Source: Rhinopithecimicrobium faecis | GTDB lineage: Bacteria > Bacteroidota > Bacteroidia > Sphingobacteriales > Sphingobacteriaceae | Direction of reading: 5' to 3' | Assembly: GCA_017942165.1 (NCBI GenBank) | Contig: JAGKSB010000006.1 | Coordinates: 147,762 to 211,761, forward strand | DNA length: 64,000 nucleotides | Shown here: positions 34,093 through 43,486 of the stretch, in pieces | Position numbering within the stretch: position 1 is the stretch's first letter | Layout of the letters: each line of letters starts with the position of its first letter | Notes under the pieces: model-generated | The model's database searches: none | Seen by the model: only the letters and a program-made list of their open reading frames with translations | Told to the model about the DNA's origin: nothing | Translations under genes and position numbers: made by a program

Positions 34093-37000
34093 TTAAAATA
34101 AGCCCATTTGACCTTTATCGTCAATATTTAAATCTTCGGGATTAGTAATCTCTAATTTTATCTCCGATTTATCGATTCTTTTTCTCGTGCGTTTAACTTT
34201 CGGCTTTTCCTCCGATGATGTCATTTCTGTAGCAGAATCTTGTTCCTCTTTAGTCTTTGACTCTACGGTTTTTAAGCTGCCAGCATCTTTTGTATCAGTA
34301 TCTTTTGTGTCAGTATCTTCACTTTCAGTGTTTTCTTTTTCAGCGTCGGAAGTACTTACGTTTATTGCGTCCACTTTATCGGCAGCGGACTGCATTGCTG
34401 AATCTTCTGAATCTTCTGGGGCTTCTGAATCTTCTGATTCTTCCTCTTGCGGCGCTATAATAGGTTCGGCTTTAACAACTTTTTTAATAGGGTTGATATT
34501 TGGATCCCATTCTTCTTCCACTAAGCTTACCTCTTCGGAGTCTGTAGCTGCTGCAGTCTCTTGAATATTATTTGGCGTTTCTAGGCTATCTTTTTTAAGC
34601 GCTAAATCTTGATCCTTAGAAAGGACGGTAATATATTTAACGGTATGGAATGACAGTCTATTTCCCTGCGCTTTATACCCTTTAACATCAATGATCTCAG
34701 CTAAAGGTTGTTCTATTGTTTCAGGAACTTGCGATTTCCCTTTCAGTAAATCTAGGCGTACCAGTGGCTCATCCGCATTGGTTAATAAGATAAGTTTCGA
34801 TTTAGGCTCCTCGTTGATCAGCGATACACGCTTACCAATAGGGAGGTCGTCAAACTTAAATCGTTTCACGAAGTAGGTCAAGGTCTTTCCGTCTTGGTGA
34901 ATGGCGGTATATACATGTGTGGGGTGGAATTTCTCTATACGGATCATTTTCTCATCGAAGTGATTCGAGAGGTCGAAGCTTGACAACTCATAAGAGCCAT
35001 CAGCCATCACAGTAAGAATCTTTTCATCGCCATCAAATTCACCTAAATATTTTCCACGTTCATCGGCATTTAAGCGCTTCAGAATTTCATCGTACCAAAT
35101 CTTACGTCCTGCCAATGTAGAGATCCCTTTAGATTTAAAGGTGATTTTCTTCATCGGATATTTAGAGACTATATTTCCTTGCGAAGCACGTCCTTTAATG
35201 GCTATTTCCGCAAAATCCATGTCGAAATTAAGCTTTCTTAATTTCGTATGAGGCTTCAGCTGGATATTGATAATCTCCGCTTCACCGTTTGGATTGGCGG
35301 TAAAATAAAGAACTTTCGACCCCTTAGAGCCATCTTTCGTTAAGTCATATTCTTTATCACGCGTAACACCTACGACAGCAAAGCGCTTGATAAATGAGGT
35401 TCCCGTTGCGCCGTCTTTATAAACCATATTGTAGATGGTGCGCTCGTCACCTTTCTTAAATACAGCTACATGGATAATATCTTTTCCTACAAATACTTTA
35501 TCTTGGATTTTGGTGACCATAAACTTGCCGTCACTGCGAATAACGATGATATCATCGATGTCGGAGCAGTCGCATACAAACTCATCTTTTTTCATGGATG
35601 AACCTATAAATCCTTCCTCACGGTTTACATAAAGTTTGGCATTCGCTAAGGCTACTTGTGTAGCTTCCACCTTATCAAAAGCACGCAATTCCGTCTTCCG
35701 TTCCCTACCTTGGCCGAATTTACTGCGTAAGGATTCATACCATTCAATGGTATAATCTACGATATGGCGTAAATGTTTCTTGACTATTTTAATTTCTTCC
35801 GCTAAGTTTTTCATCTGCTCATCGGCTTTCTTGAAGTCGAAGCGCGTGATGCTACTCATCGGTTTGTCAATTAACTTCTTATAATCTTCCGGCACAATAG
35901 GGCGGTAGAATTGCTCGAAGAAAGGCGTAAAGAGCTCATTTAATACCGTGACAACAGTATCAAAATCTCCAGAATTTTCATAGGCTGCATTTTTGTACAT
36001 GCCTTCCTGGATAAATATTTTCAATAAAGAAGAGAAGAATATTTTTTCTTGAAGCTCGAGCAAGCGGATTTCTAACTCTCTTTTTAGCAGTTCTCTTGTA
36101 TTGTCTGTATTTTCAATAAGGATGTCATTGACAGACATAAACTGTGGTTTTTCATTTTTAATCACACAGGTATTCGGTGAAATGGAAACTTCACAGCTTG
36201 TAAAAGCATAGAGCGCATCGATGGTGACATCTGGTGAGATGCCCGGTGCTAGGTGAACGATAATTTCGACAAACTGCGCCGTATTATCTTCAATCTTTTT
36301 AATTTTAATTTTCCCTTTATCGTTGGCTGCAATCACGGAGTCTATCAGCCCTCCGGTAGTCGTGCCAAAAGGGATTTCTGTAATCGCTAAAGTCTTCTTG
36401 TCGCGCTCCTCAATTTTTGCGCGTACACGAATCTTTCCACCACGCATCCCCTCATTGTATAAAGACACATCCGCCATCCCCCCTGTTGGGAAGTCGGGAA
36501 GAATATTTGGTCTTTCACCACGTAGGGCCTGAATGGAGCCATCAATAAGTTCTAAGAAATTATGCGGCATAATTTTCGTCGCCAAGCCTACAGCGATCCC
36601 TTCGGCACCCTGCGCAAGAAGCAACGGAAATTTAACAGGTAGCGTAATTGGCTCCCTGTTACGTCCGTCATAGGAAAACTGCCAGTTGGTGGTGTCGGGG
36701 TTAAAGACTACGGCATTGGCAAACTTCGATAGTCGTCCTTCAATATATCTTGGGGCAGCTGCGGAATCTCCCGTAATAGGGTCACCCCAGTTTCCCTGGC
36801 AGTCGATTAATAGATTTTTTTGCCCAATTTGAACCATAGCATCCCCAATAGAGGCATCCCCATGTGGGTGATACTTCATGGTATTTCCTATGACATTGGC
36901 CGCCTTATTAAAACGTCCATCATCCATTTCCTTCAACGAATGCAGGATACGGCGTTGTACAGGTTTAAAACCATCGTTGATATGAGGTACAGCACGATCT

Positions 37001-37140
37001 AGGATTACATAGGAAGCGTAATCTAAAAACCAATTTTCATATAAACCATGGAGTGGTATTGTTTGACTTTTATGTCCTTGTTCCGTTTGGGATTGTAATT
37101 CTTCGGCACTCTCGTCTGCTTTATTTATCTCGTCGCTCAT
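34093..37140 (-). CDS. parC: DNA topoisomerase IV subunit A (ParC), Bacteroidota type
   Basis: A 1015-residue type IIA topoisomerase subunit that cuts and passes DNA to decatenate chromosomes. The breakage-reunion domain has LYENWFLDYASYVILDRAVP, HPHGDASIGDAM, and catalytic Tyr132 in AAPRYIEGRLS. The C-terminal DNA-wrapping blades run to about residue 840. A long acidic Glu/Asp/Ser/Thr tail (about 850-985, with TDTKDTDTKDAG repeats) follows, then a short basic patch and the terminal pentapeptide QMGLF, which resembles a beta-clamp-binding motif. It is longer than typical ParC because of this tail. I assign parC over gyrA by overall Bacteroidota resemblance; the parE partner is not in the window. 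Confidence 0.9.
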   Translation of the reverse strand: MSDEINKADESAEELQSQTEQGHKSQTIPLHGLYENWFLDYASYVILDRAVPHINDGFKPVQRRILHSLKEMDDGRFNKAANVIGNTMKYHPHGDASIGDAMVQIGQKNLLIDCQGNWGDPITGDSAAAPRYIEGRLSKFANAVVFNPDTTNWQFSYDGRNREPITLPVKFPLLLAQGAEGIAVGLATKIMPHNFLELIDGSIQALRGERPNILPDFPTGGMADVSLYNEGMRGGKIRVRAKIEERDKKTLAITEIPFGTTTGGLIDSVIAANDKGKIKIKKIEDNTAQFVEIIVHLAPGISPDVTIDALYAFTSCEVSISPNTCVIKNEKPQFMSVNDILIENTDNTRELLKRELEIRLLELQEKIFFSSLLKIFIQEGMYKNAAYENSGDFDTVVTVLNELFTPFFEQFYRPIVPEDYKKLIDKPMSSITRFDFKKADEQMKNLAEEIKIVKKHLRHIVDYTIEWYESLRSKFGQGRERKTELRAFDKVEATQVALANAKLYVNREEGFIGSSMKKDEFVCDCSDIDDIIVIRSDGKFMVTKIQDKVFVGKDIIHVAVFKKGDERTIYNMVYKDGATGTSFIKRFAVVGVTRDKEYDLTKDGSKGSKVLYFTANPNGEAEIINIQLKPHTKLRKLNFDMDFAEIAIKGRASQGNIVSKYPMKKITFKSKGISTLAGRKIWYDEILKRLNADERGKYLGEFDGDEKILTVMADGSYELSSFDLSNHFDEKMIRIEKFHPTHVYTAIHQDGKTLTYFVKRFKFDDLPIGKRVSLINEEPKSKLILLTNADEPLVRLDLLKGKSQVPETIEQPLAEIIDVKGYKAQGNRLSFHTVKYITVLSKDQDLALKKDSLETPNNIQETAAATDSEEVSLVEEEWDPNINPIKKVVKAEPIIAPQEEESEDSEAPEDSEDSAMQSAADKVDAINVSTSDAEKENTESEDTDTKDTDTKDAGSLKTVESKTKEEQDSATEMTSSEEKPKVKRTRKRIDKSEIKLEITNPEDLNIDDKGQMGLF

Positions 37141-37321
37141 TTAATCAATACAATTTTTTAGGGGGCCTAGTCCAATTTTATGGAGTCCTTATTTTGCACC
37201 TGTAAAAATACAAAACCATTTGCTCTTATCCCAATCTACTGGATACTATTCCCAAATTAACTCGCTAATCATGTTATGTTAAGTAACTGATGGCTTGTAA
37301 ATTTAGTAATTTTTAAGTTAT

Positions 37322-37337
37322 TTAGCAAAAATGCTAA
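37322..37337. promoter_or_regulatory. Candidate DNA-damage operator TTAGC-N6-GCTAA at dinB
   Basis: A 16-bp palindrome (TTAGC AAAAAT GCTAA; extended to 7-4-7 as TTTAGCA AAAA TGCTAAA) ends 9 nt before the dinB -7 box, over the expected -33 region. The same palindrome, with near-identical following sequence, is found at recN (49799-49814). Repressor binding is inferred. Confidence 0.55.
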
Positions 37338-37346
37338 AAATATTAG

Positions 37347-37354
37347 TAATTTTG
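37347..37354 (+). promoter_or_regulatory. -7 box of the dinB-dnaE operon
   Basis: TAATTTTG fits TAnnTTTG and lies 8 nt before the dinB ATG at 37363, suggesting a nearly leaderless mRNA. The -33 position is occupied by the palindrome at 37322-37337. The sequence TTAGTAATTTT occurs twice, at 37303 and 37343. Confidence 0.6.
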
Positions 37355-37362
37355 AACAGGCA

Positions 37363-38553
37363 ATGATGGATATGATAAGACAAGAAGAAAAACGATTTAT
37401 AGCCCATATGGACTTGGATACCTTCTTTGTGTCGGTGGAGCGTTTGAGGAATTCAAGTTTAGTCGGTAAGCCCCTAATTATTGGGGGTTTTGGGGATCGG
37501 GCGGTCGTGTCCACCTGCAGTTATGAAGCACGCGCTTTTGGTGTACACTCGGCTATGCCCATGAAATTGGCCATGCGCCTTTGCCCTCAGGCAACGGTAT
37601 TAAAAGGAGATATGGACAGCTATAGTCACTATTCGCGTCTTGTATCTTCCATTGTGAAGGAAAATGTTCCACTGATGGAGAAGGCCAGTATTGATGAGTT
37701 CTATATAGACCTTACCGGTGTTGACCGCTTCTTTGGCTGCAGTAAATTTATCGCCGAGGTGAAGGAGAAGGTTCGCAAGGAGTCAGGGCTCCCGATATCT
37801 TATGCCTTAGCTTCCAATAAGTTGATTTCTAAAGTCGCAACAGAAGATGCGAAGCCCGATGGGAAGAAGGAGATTGCCCACGGCCTTGAGCGCGATTATC
37901 TCGCTCCCCTAAAGATTGGGCGTATGCCTGGAATCGGAGAGAAGACCTCCATCCTGCTGCAGCAGATGGGCGTGCATACCATTAAGCTGCTGGCAGATAT
38001 TCCCGTGCCTATGCTCTATAATCTCTTGGGTAAGAATGGTGCGGAGCTCTCGCGTAAGGCTAATGGTATCGACCCTTCACCGATTATTCCGTATACCGAA
38101 CAAAAGAGTATCGGTGCGGAGGAAACCTTTGCACAGGATACTATTAATATGGATTTCCTGCGTGCGGAGTTGCTAAAGCTTGGGGAGCGCCTCTGTTTTC
38201 AGCTTCGTCAGCAGAAGAAACTCACAGGCTGTGTGACCGTGAAATTGCGTTATGCCAATTTCGATACCGTCTCCAAGCAGCTGGTAATTCCCTATACAGC
38301 GTCGGATCATATTCTTTTAGCAAAGACGAAAGAGCTCTTTGGGAAGCTTTATGATAAGCGTCTGCTGATAAGGTTGGTAGGCGTTCGGTTTTCACATTTG
38401 GTGCAGGGCAATCAGCAGATAGCGCTCTTTGAGGATACCCTGGAGTCTGTACGCTTGTATCAGGCAATGGATGAGATCCGTCAGCGTTATGGAGAGCGTA
38501 GTTTATACCGTGCTATTACAGCACAAGAACCACGAAATAAGAAGGGAGAATAG
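37363..38553 (+). CDS. dinB: DNA polymerase IV (Y-family translesion polymerase)
   Basis: A 396-residue error-prone polymerase used in damage bypass. Catalytic acidic residues are visible in AHMDLDTFF (D17) and SIDEFYIDL (D111, E112). A helix-hairpin-helix region (RMPGIGEKTS, about 187-196), thumb and little-finger domains follow. The segment NQQIALF near the C-terminus (Q352-F356) is a good beta-clamp-binding motif. The stop TAG is directly followed by the GTG start of a second DNA polymerase III alpha gene, so the two are translationally coupled, as in bacterial mutasome cassettes. The promoter carries a palindrome shared with recN, which points to DNA-damage control. Confidence 0.93.
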   Translation: MMDMIRQEEKRFIAHMDLDTFFVSVERLRNSSLVGKPLIIGGFGDRAVVSTCSYEARAFGVHSAMPMKLAMRLCPQATVLKGDMDSYSHYSRLVSSIVKENVPLMEKASIDEFYIDLTGVDRFFGCSKFIAEVKEKVRKESGLPISYALASNKLISKVATEDAKPDGKKEIAHGLERDYLAPLKIGRMPGIGEKTSILLQQMGVHTIKLLADIPVPMLYNLLGKNGAELSRKANGIDPSPIIPYTEQKSIGAEETFAQDTINMDFLRAELLKLGERLCFQLRQQKKLTGCVTVKLRYANFDTVSKQLVIPYTASDHILLAKTKELFGKLYDKRLLIRLVGVRFSHLVQGNQQIALFEDTLESVRLYQAMDEIRQRYGERSLYRAITAQEPRNKKGE

Positions 38554-41478
38554 GTGTTTATTAATTGTAAGAGTTTTTTTAGTTTTCACTACGGCACCTA
38601 TGCCACGGGGGAGTTGGTGGAAGCCGCCGATCAGCTGGGAATCCGTCAGCTGGGGATAGCCAATATCAATAGCACGGCTGATGCTTGGAATTTTGTGCTT
38701 AAATGTCAGGAAAAAGGTATTAAGCCCGTGGTAGGCGTGGAGATCCGCAATGGCAATACGCTGCTGTACACCTTATATGCGCGTAACAACCATGGATTTA
38801 CCGCCATCAACCGCTTTTTGAGTGAGCATCTGCAAGCTAAAGCAGCATTCCCCTTGCGTACAGACTTTGCTGTAAACGATATATGGGTAATTTTTCCCGA
38901 TGAGCAGTATCTCGCCGACTTAAAGGATAATGAACGTATAGCGATGAAGATTTCCCAAATTGGGCAGCTCACCTTCCGTACAGCTCAGGAGATTGGAAAA
39001 TACATTATTATGCATGCGGTCACTTATCAGGATAAAAAACGGTTTAATGTACACCGCATCCTGCGTGCTATCGCTAATAATACCCTGCTGTCTAAACTTC
39101 GCCCTGAAGATATAGCCGATGCCGATGAATATTTTGTGAGTCCCGTATCGCTGATGGCGAGCTTTACCGCATATCCACAGCTTATTGTCAATAGCTTAGC
39201 GCTCATCGATTCCTGCAGCTTGACGATGGACTTTAAGGCCGATAAAAACAGGAAATTCTTCTCCTCAGGGGGTGCTGAAGGAGATCGTGAGCTCTTGTAT
39301 AAGCTGGCTATGGATGGCTGCAAGCGTCGCTATGGGCTAGCGAATAAAGAGGCCTTTGCGCGCGTGGAAAAAGAGCTTGAAATGATCAATAGGCTGGGTT
39401 TTAATGCTTATTTTCTGATCGTTAAGGAAATTCTTGCCTATGCCGATGAGCGTGGTTTTTTTCATGTGGGCCGTGGCTCGGGAGCGAATTCTACTGTAGC
39501 CTACTGCCTACGTATTACAGATGTAGACCCCTTAGCGTTAAATCTGTATTTCGAACGCTTCCTAAATCCCAATCGTAGCAGCCCTCCGGATTTTGATATC
39601 GACTTCTCTTGGCAAGATCGTGATGAGATTATAGACTATATCTTTAAACGCTATGGGAAGGAGTATGTAGCCCTTTTGGGGATGTATAGTACCTTTAAAT
39701 ACCGTGCTGCCGTGCGCGAGCTCGGGAAGGTATTCGGCCTGCCGAAAGGGGAGATCGACCGCATTGCTGCGTATCCCAATGCCCAAGCGGAGGATAAGAT
39801 CCAAGCCTGGGTAAGGGCCTATGCCAAGCTTATGGAAGGCATCCCCAACCACCTCAGTATCCATGCTGGAGGGATTCTTATTTCTGAACGCCCGCTGCTG
39901 GAATATGTACAAATAGAACTTCCCCCAAAGGGGTTTCCAACGATACATATGGATATGTTTGAAGCCGAGCGTCTACATTTTTCGAAATTCGATATCCTGA
40001 GTCAGCGAGGTTTAGGGCATATTAAAGATACCATACAGCTGGTGGAAAGGGAGCATGGAACGCGTATTGATATCCATCAGGTAAAGGATTTTATTAAAGA
40101 CCCCCACTTACTACAGAAAATAAAAACCGCGGATACCGTCGGCTGCTTCTACATCGAAAGCCCCGCCATGCGTCAGCTCTTAGGTAAATTACAATGTGCC
40201 GATTATATTACCCTGGTAGCGGCCTCCTCGATCATCCGTCCTGGAGTAGCCCAGTCGGGTATGATGCGTCAGTATATCGAGCGTTACCATGACCCTAAAA
40301 AAGTCGCCTACTTACACCCTTTGATGGAAGAGTTGCTGGGGGAGACCTATGGTGTGATGGTCTATCAGGAGGATGTTATCGCCGTAGCCCACCATGTCGG
40401 AGGTATTTCCTTGGAGGATGCGGATATCTTACGTCGTGCGATGTCTGGAAAACACCGCTCGGAGAATAAATTTGAAAAGCTGAAAGCGCAATTTTTCGCA
40501 AATTGCCATGCCCGCGGCTACGCCGCAGAGGTGACGCAGGAGATATGGCGGCAGATGGAAAGTTTTGGCGGATACTCCTTTGCCAAAGGGCACTCCGCCT
40601 CCTTCGCTATTGAAAGTTTTCAATCTTTGTACTTAAAGACTTACTACCCCAGAGAGTTTTATGTTGCCGTATTAAATAATTTTGGCGGATTCTACCGCAC
40701 GGAAATTTATGTGCATGAGTTACAGCGCTATGGTACGCCATTGGCCTTACCCTGTGTAAATAACTCGGGCTACCTAACGGATATTGTAGGGAAGGAAATC
40801 TATGCAGGCTTTATCTTACTGGCAGGCTTAACGGATACTTTTGGACAGAAGATCGTGCAGGAGCGCCTGCAGCATGGAGCCTATATGGGTTTACAAAATT
40901 TTATTGAGCGCCTAAATCCTGCCCCGGAGCAACTAAATATATTAATCCGTATTGGGGCTTTTAGATTTACAGGACTCGATAAGAAGACCCTGTTGTGGAA
41001 GGCTAATTTTTCCGTTAAGAAGGCTGTAAAAGAGGCTCAAGCATTATCCTTATTTGAAGAAGCTCCCTTGGAATTTACGCTGCCTGCATTTACGGTAGAC
41101 CCGAAGGAGGAGTTGCGTGATCAGCTGGAGCTTCTAGGTTTTGTCGTCGGGGATTACTTTGCACTACTCGATCCCAAGTGGCTGGAAGCTACCTTGCCTG
41201 TAGCTCGGTTTTCCGCTTTCTTGGGGCAGCAGATTCAGGTCGTAGGCAGGCTGGTGACCACCAAAGATGTGTATACCAGCAGAAAGGAAGTGATGAGCTT
41301 CGGTACTTTTTTGGATGCCGCAGGGGATTGGCTGGACACGGTACATTTTCCCCCCTCTTTAAAGCACAGCCCTTTTGCAGGATTGGGCTTTTATAAGTTG
41401 TCCGGAAAAGTGGTGGAAGAGTTTGGTGTCTACAGCTTAGAGGTATTACATATGCAAAAACTGGGATACTTACTCTAA
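38554..41478 (+). CDS. Error-prone-type DNA polymerase III alpha subunit (DnaE2-like)
   Basis: A 974-residue C-family polymerase, shorter than replicative DnaE (about 1160). The N-terminal PHP domain is degenerate: the usual HxHxxYS and TDHN metal ligands are replaced (SFHYGTYATG, IANINSTAD), so proofreading-type activity is unlikely. The catalytic palm is intact: GRGSGANS (about 306-313) and PDFDIDF (345-351, with aspartates 348 and 350). QALSLF (829-834) is a plausible clamp-binding motif, and an OB-fold-like domain (about 885-960) ends the protein. Translation starts at GTG directly after the dinB stop, with AAGGGAG as ribosome-binding site. Context and features indicate translesion synthesis with DinB; the replicative dnaE must be elsewhere. 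Confidence 0.88.
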   Translation: MFINCKSFFSFHYGTYATGELVEAADQLGIRQLGIANINSTADAWNFVLKCQEKGIKPVVGVEIRNGNTLLYTLYARNNHGFTAINRFLSEHLQAKAAFPLRTDFAVNDIWVIFPDEQYLADLKDNERIAMKISQIGQLTFRTAQEIGKYIIMHAVTYQDKKRFNVHRILRAIANNTLLSKLRPEDIADADEYFVSPVSLMASFTAYPQLIVNSLALIDSCSLTMDFKADKNRKFFSSGGAEGDRELLYKLAMDGCKRRYGLANKEAFARVEKELEMINRLGFNAYFLIVKEILAYADERGFFHVGRGSGANSTVAYCLRITDVDPLALNLYFERFLNPNRSSPPDFDIDFSWQDRDEIIDYIFKRYGKEYVALLGMYSTFKYRAAVRELGKVFGLPKGEIDRIAAYPNAQAEDKIQAWVRAYAKLMEGIPNHLSIHAGGILISERPLLEYVQIELPPKGFPTIHMDMFEAERLHFSKFDILSQRGLGHIKDTIQLVEREHGTRIDIHQVKDFIKDPHLLQKIKTADTVGCFYIESPAMRQLLGKLQCADYITLVAASSIIRPGVAQSGMMRQYIERYHDPKKVAYLHPLMEELLGETYGVMVYQEDVIAVAHHVGGISLEDADILRRAMSGKHRSENKFEKLKAQFFANCHARGYAAEVTQEIWRQMESFGGYSFAKGHSASFAIESFQSLYLKTYYPREFYVAVLNNFGGFYRTEIYVHELQRYGTPLALPCVNNSGYLTDIVGKEIYAGFILLAGLTDTFGQKIVQERLQHGAYMGLQNFIERLNPAPEQLNILIRIGAFRFTGLDKKTLLWKANFSVKKAVKEAQALSLFEEAPLEFTLPAFTVDPKEELRDQLELLGFVVGDYFALLDPKWLEATLPVARFSAFLGQQIQVVGRLVTTKDVYTSRKEVMSFGTFLDAAGDWLDTVHFPPSLKHSPFAGLGFYKLSGKVVEEFGVYSLEVLHMQKLGYLL

Positions 41479-41485
41479 AATGCGC

Positions 41486-42670
41486 TTAAGTCTGCCCTAA
41501 ACTGCGCTTCTGCTTAGCTTGCCAGTAGAATGTATAGCCGATGGTAAGCACTAAGACGCCGGCGTTTATAAACATAATCTGCGGAATGCGCAAAGCGATA
41601 TCTTGGTAGTAGAATCCAGCAAATAGTGCCCCTAGGCCGATGCCGGCCTCTAAAGCAATATACATACTCGCCATCGCCCTTCCACGTTGCTGCGGATGAC
41701 TTAGGTCGATCGTCCATGCATTTACCGCGGGCGATAGAATTCCTGTACCCACTCCATACAGGGCAGCACCCGCTAGAAGGCTGAAAAGGGTATCTCCATA
41801 ACCTATGGCTACGAGTGAAAAGGCAACAATAACGAGGCCTACAAGAATAACCTGTACGCGCCCGTAGCGGTCTGCTGCTTTTCCGGAGATAAAGCGTATC
41901 GCGACAGAGGCAATCGTGTAAGCGGTAAAGAAAATCCCTTTATTCGTCAAGCCTATATGTTCCGACCAATCCGGTATTAAAGTTAGGATAACCCCGTATC
42001 CGGAATAGGATAGAAAAGTTACAGTAGCTGCGGGAAGTACGCGCAGGTCGAAGATATCCTCTTTCGAAATCTTTAGCATAGAAAGCTTAAAGGGCGCCTT
42101 CGTCGTTAAGGTCTCCTTCATATTCATTAGAATAAGAATAGAAAATAAGGCAAATAAAGAGGAAATATAAAAAAGAATATCAATAGAATAACGTTGGCAG
42201 ATGTAGGAACCAATAGCGGGCCCTACGGCCATGCCTATACTAAAGCAAAGGCCATGAAGGCCTAAAGCTTCGCCCCAGCGTTCCCGCGGGATAATATCCG
42301 CAACATAAGCCGCCGTTGCTGTAGGCTTAAATCCGGTAGAGAAGCCATGGATTAAGCGGAGCAACAGAAAGCCTGCAACCCCTGTTAGTAGGGGGTATAG
42401 AAATCCACAGATAAAGCAGACGATAGAACCGATGGCCATCACGGGAATACGCCCCCAGAGGTCTGTTAGCCTACCCGAAAAAGGTCTGGATATTCCTGCC
42501 GTTAGCGTAAATAGCGCAATGATTAATCCTTTATACTCGGCTCCCCCCATAGCGGAAAGATAGTTCGGGAGTTCAGGGATTATCATATTGAAGCTCGCAG
42601 AAAATAAAAGCGAGCTAAGGCATAGTAAACAAAACTGTAACGTGTAGATGGACTTCGTTGGAGCCTGCAT
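41486..42670 (-). CDS. MFS transporter
   Basis: A 394-residue inner-membrane major facilitator with twelve predicted hydrophobic helices. The loop between helices 2 and 3 carries GRLTDLWGRIPVM, the MFS signature, with a weaker copy KAADRYGRVQVIL in the second half. It resembles drug or small-solute exporters, but the substrate cannot be deduced. The gene lies 60 nt behind the SpoU methyltransferase on the same strand and ends 7 nt from the convergent dnaE-like gene with no visible terminator between them. Confidence 0.85.
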   Translation of the reverse strand: MQAPTKSIYTLQFCLLCLSSLLFSASFNMIIPELPNYLSAMGGAEYKGLIIALFTLTAGISRPFSGRLTDLWGRIPVMAIGSIVCFICGFLYPLLTGVAGFLLLRLIHGFSTGFKPTATAAYVADIIPRERWGEALGLHGLCFSIGMAVGPAIGSYICQRYSIDILFYISSLFALFSILILMNMKETLTTKAPFKLSMLKISKEDIFDLRVLPAATVTFLSYSGYGVILTLIPDWSEHIGLTNKGIFFTAYTIASVAIRFISGKAADRYGRVQVILVGLVIVAFSLVAIGYGDTLFSLLAGAALYGVGTGILSPAVNAWTIDLSHPQQRGRAMASMYIALEAGIGLGALFAGFYYQDIALRIPQIMFINAGVLVLTIGYTFYWQAKQKRSLGQT

Positions 42671-42730
42671 AAAAGGGGAAATATGATTTTATTAAATAGC
42701 GTCTACTGATTATTCGCGCGCTTTTACAGG

Positions 42731-43480
42731 TTAAAGAAAACGTTTACGGACAATTTCGGAACAGAAGATCGTCGTTGCCACAGCGACATTTAACGATTCA
42801 GCATCCCCAATACGTGGGATGGTAACGGCTTTATCTACCTGCGCAATAACTTCTGTGGAAAGGCCATTTCCCTCATTTCCCATAACAATAAATCCTGCGG
42901 CAGCAAAATCCGTCTGATAGATATTTTCCCCTGCTAATAATGCTCCGTAAACGGGAAGTTTTGCCGCTTGAAATAAGGGAACCAAATCCGTGTAGATAAC
43001 TTCAACACGCGCTAGGGAACCCATTGTCGCCTGCACCACCTTGTTGTTATAAGCATCTACGGTGCCTGCGGAGCAGATAATTTGCTTGAATCCGAACCAT
43101 TCTGCGGTGCGGATGATAGTACCCAGATTTCCGGGATCTTGAATATCATCTAAGCAGATGGTGAATGTGCCCTGTAGGTCGGCTACAGAAAGCTCCTTGG
43201 CGGCAGGAATTTCTACCAAAGCTAAGACCCCTTGTGGATGTGTTAAAGAAGAAATCTTCTGAAATTCAGCCGCTGTAAGGGCATAAGATTTTATTTTATG
43301 AGGTATTTTACCCAATTTTGTTTCCAGCCCTTCGGTGTAGAACAAAGTCTGTACGCTGTAGGTAGAATTTATAAATTCAGCTACCGATTTTATACCTTCC
43401 ACGATAAAAAGCCCGTGTTGTTTACGGAATTTTTTATGCTGTAAGGAGGTAACTAAACTGATTTGTGCTTTTGACAACAT
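42731..43480 (-). CDS. TrmH/SpoU-family RNA methyltransferase
   Basis: A 249-residue SPOUT methyltransferase for 2'-O-methylation of tRNA or rRNA. The N-terminal substrate-binding domain starts LSKAQISLVTSLQHKKFR; the SPOUT motifs are NLGTIIRTAEWFG (118-130), IVMGNEGNGLS (198-208) and RIGDAESLNVAVATTI (223-238). The RNA target is unknown; it is distinct from the RlmB-like protein at 3.5 kb. Its start codon is only 6 nt from the start codon of the divergent tamL gene, so each promoter must overlap the other gene. It probably forms an operon with the MFS gene downstream. Confidence 0.88.
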   Translation of the reverse strand: MLSKAQISLVTSLQHKKFRKQHGLFIVEGIKSVAEFINSTYSVQTLFYTEGLETKLGKIPHKIKSYALTAAEFQKISSLTHPQGVLALVEIPAAKELSVADLQGTFTICLDDIQDPGNLGTIIRTAEWFGFKQIICSAGTVDAYNNKVVQATMGSLARVEVIYTDLVPLFQAAKLPVYGALLAGENIYQTDFAAAGFIVMGNEGNGLSTEVIAQVDKAVTIPRIGDAESLNVAVATTIFCSEIVRKRFL

Positions 43481-43486
43481 TACTCA

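Noticed and set aside
34187..34564. Ser/Val-rich 125-residue frame opposite the parC tail
   Set aside because: It is the antisense reading of the low-complexity acidic tail; no start signal or recognisable domain.
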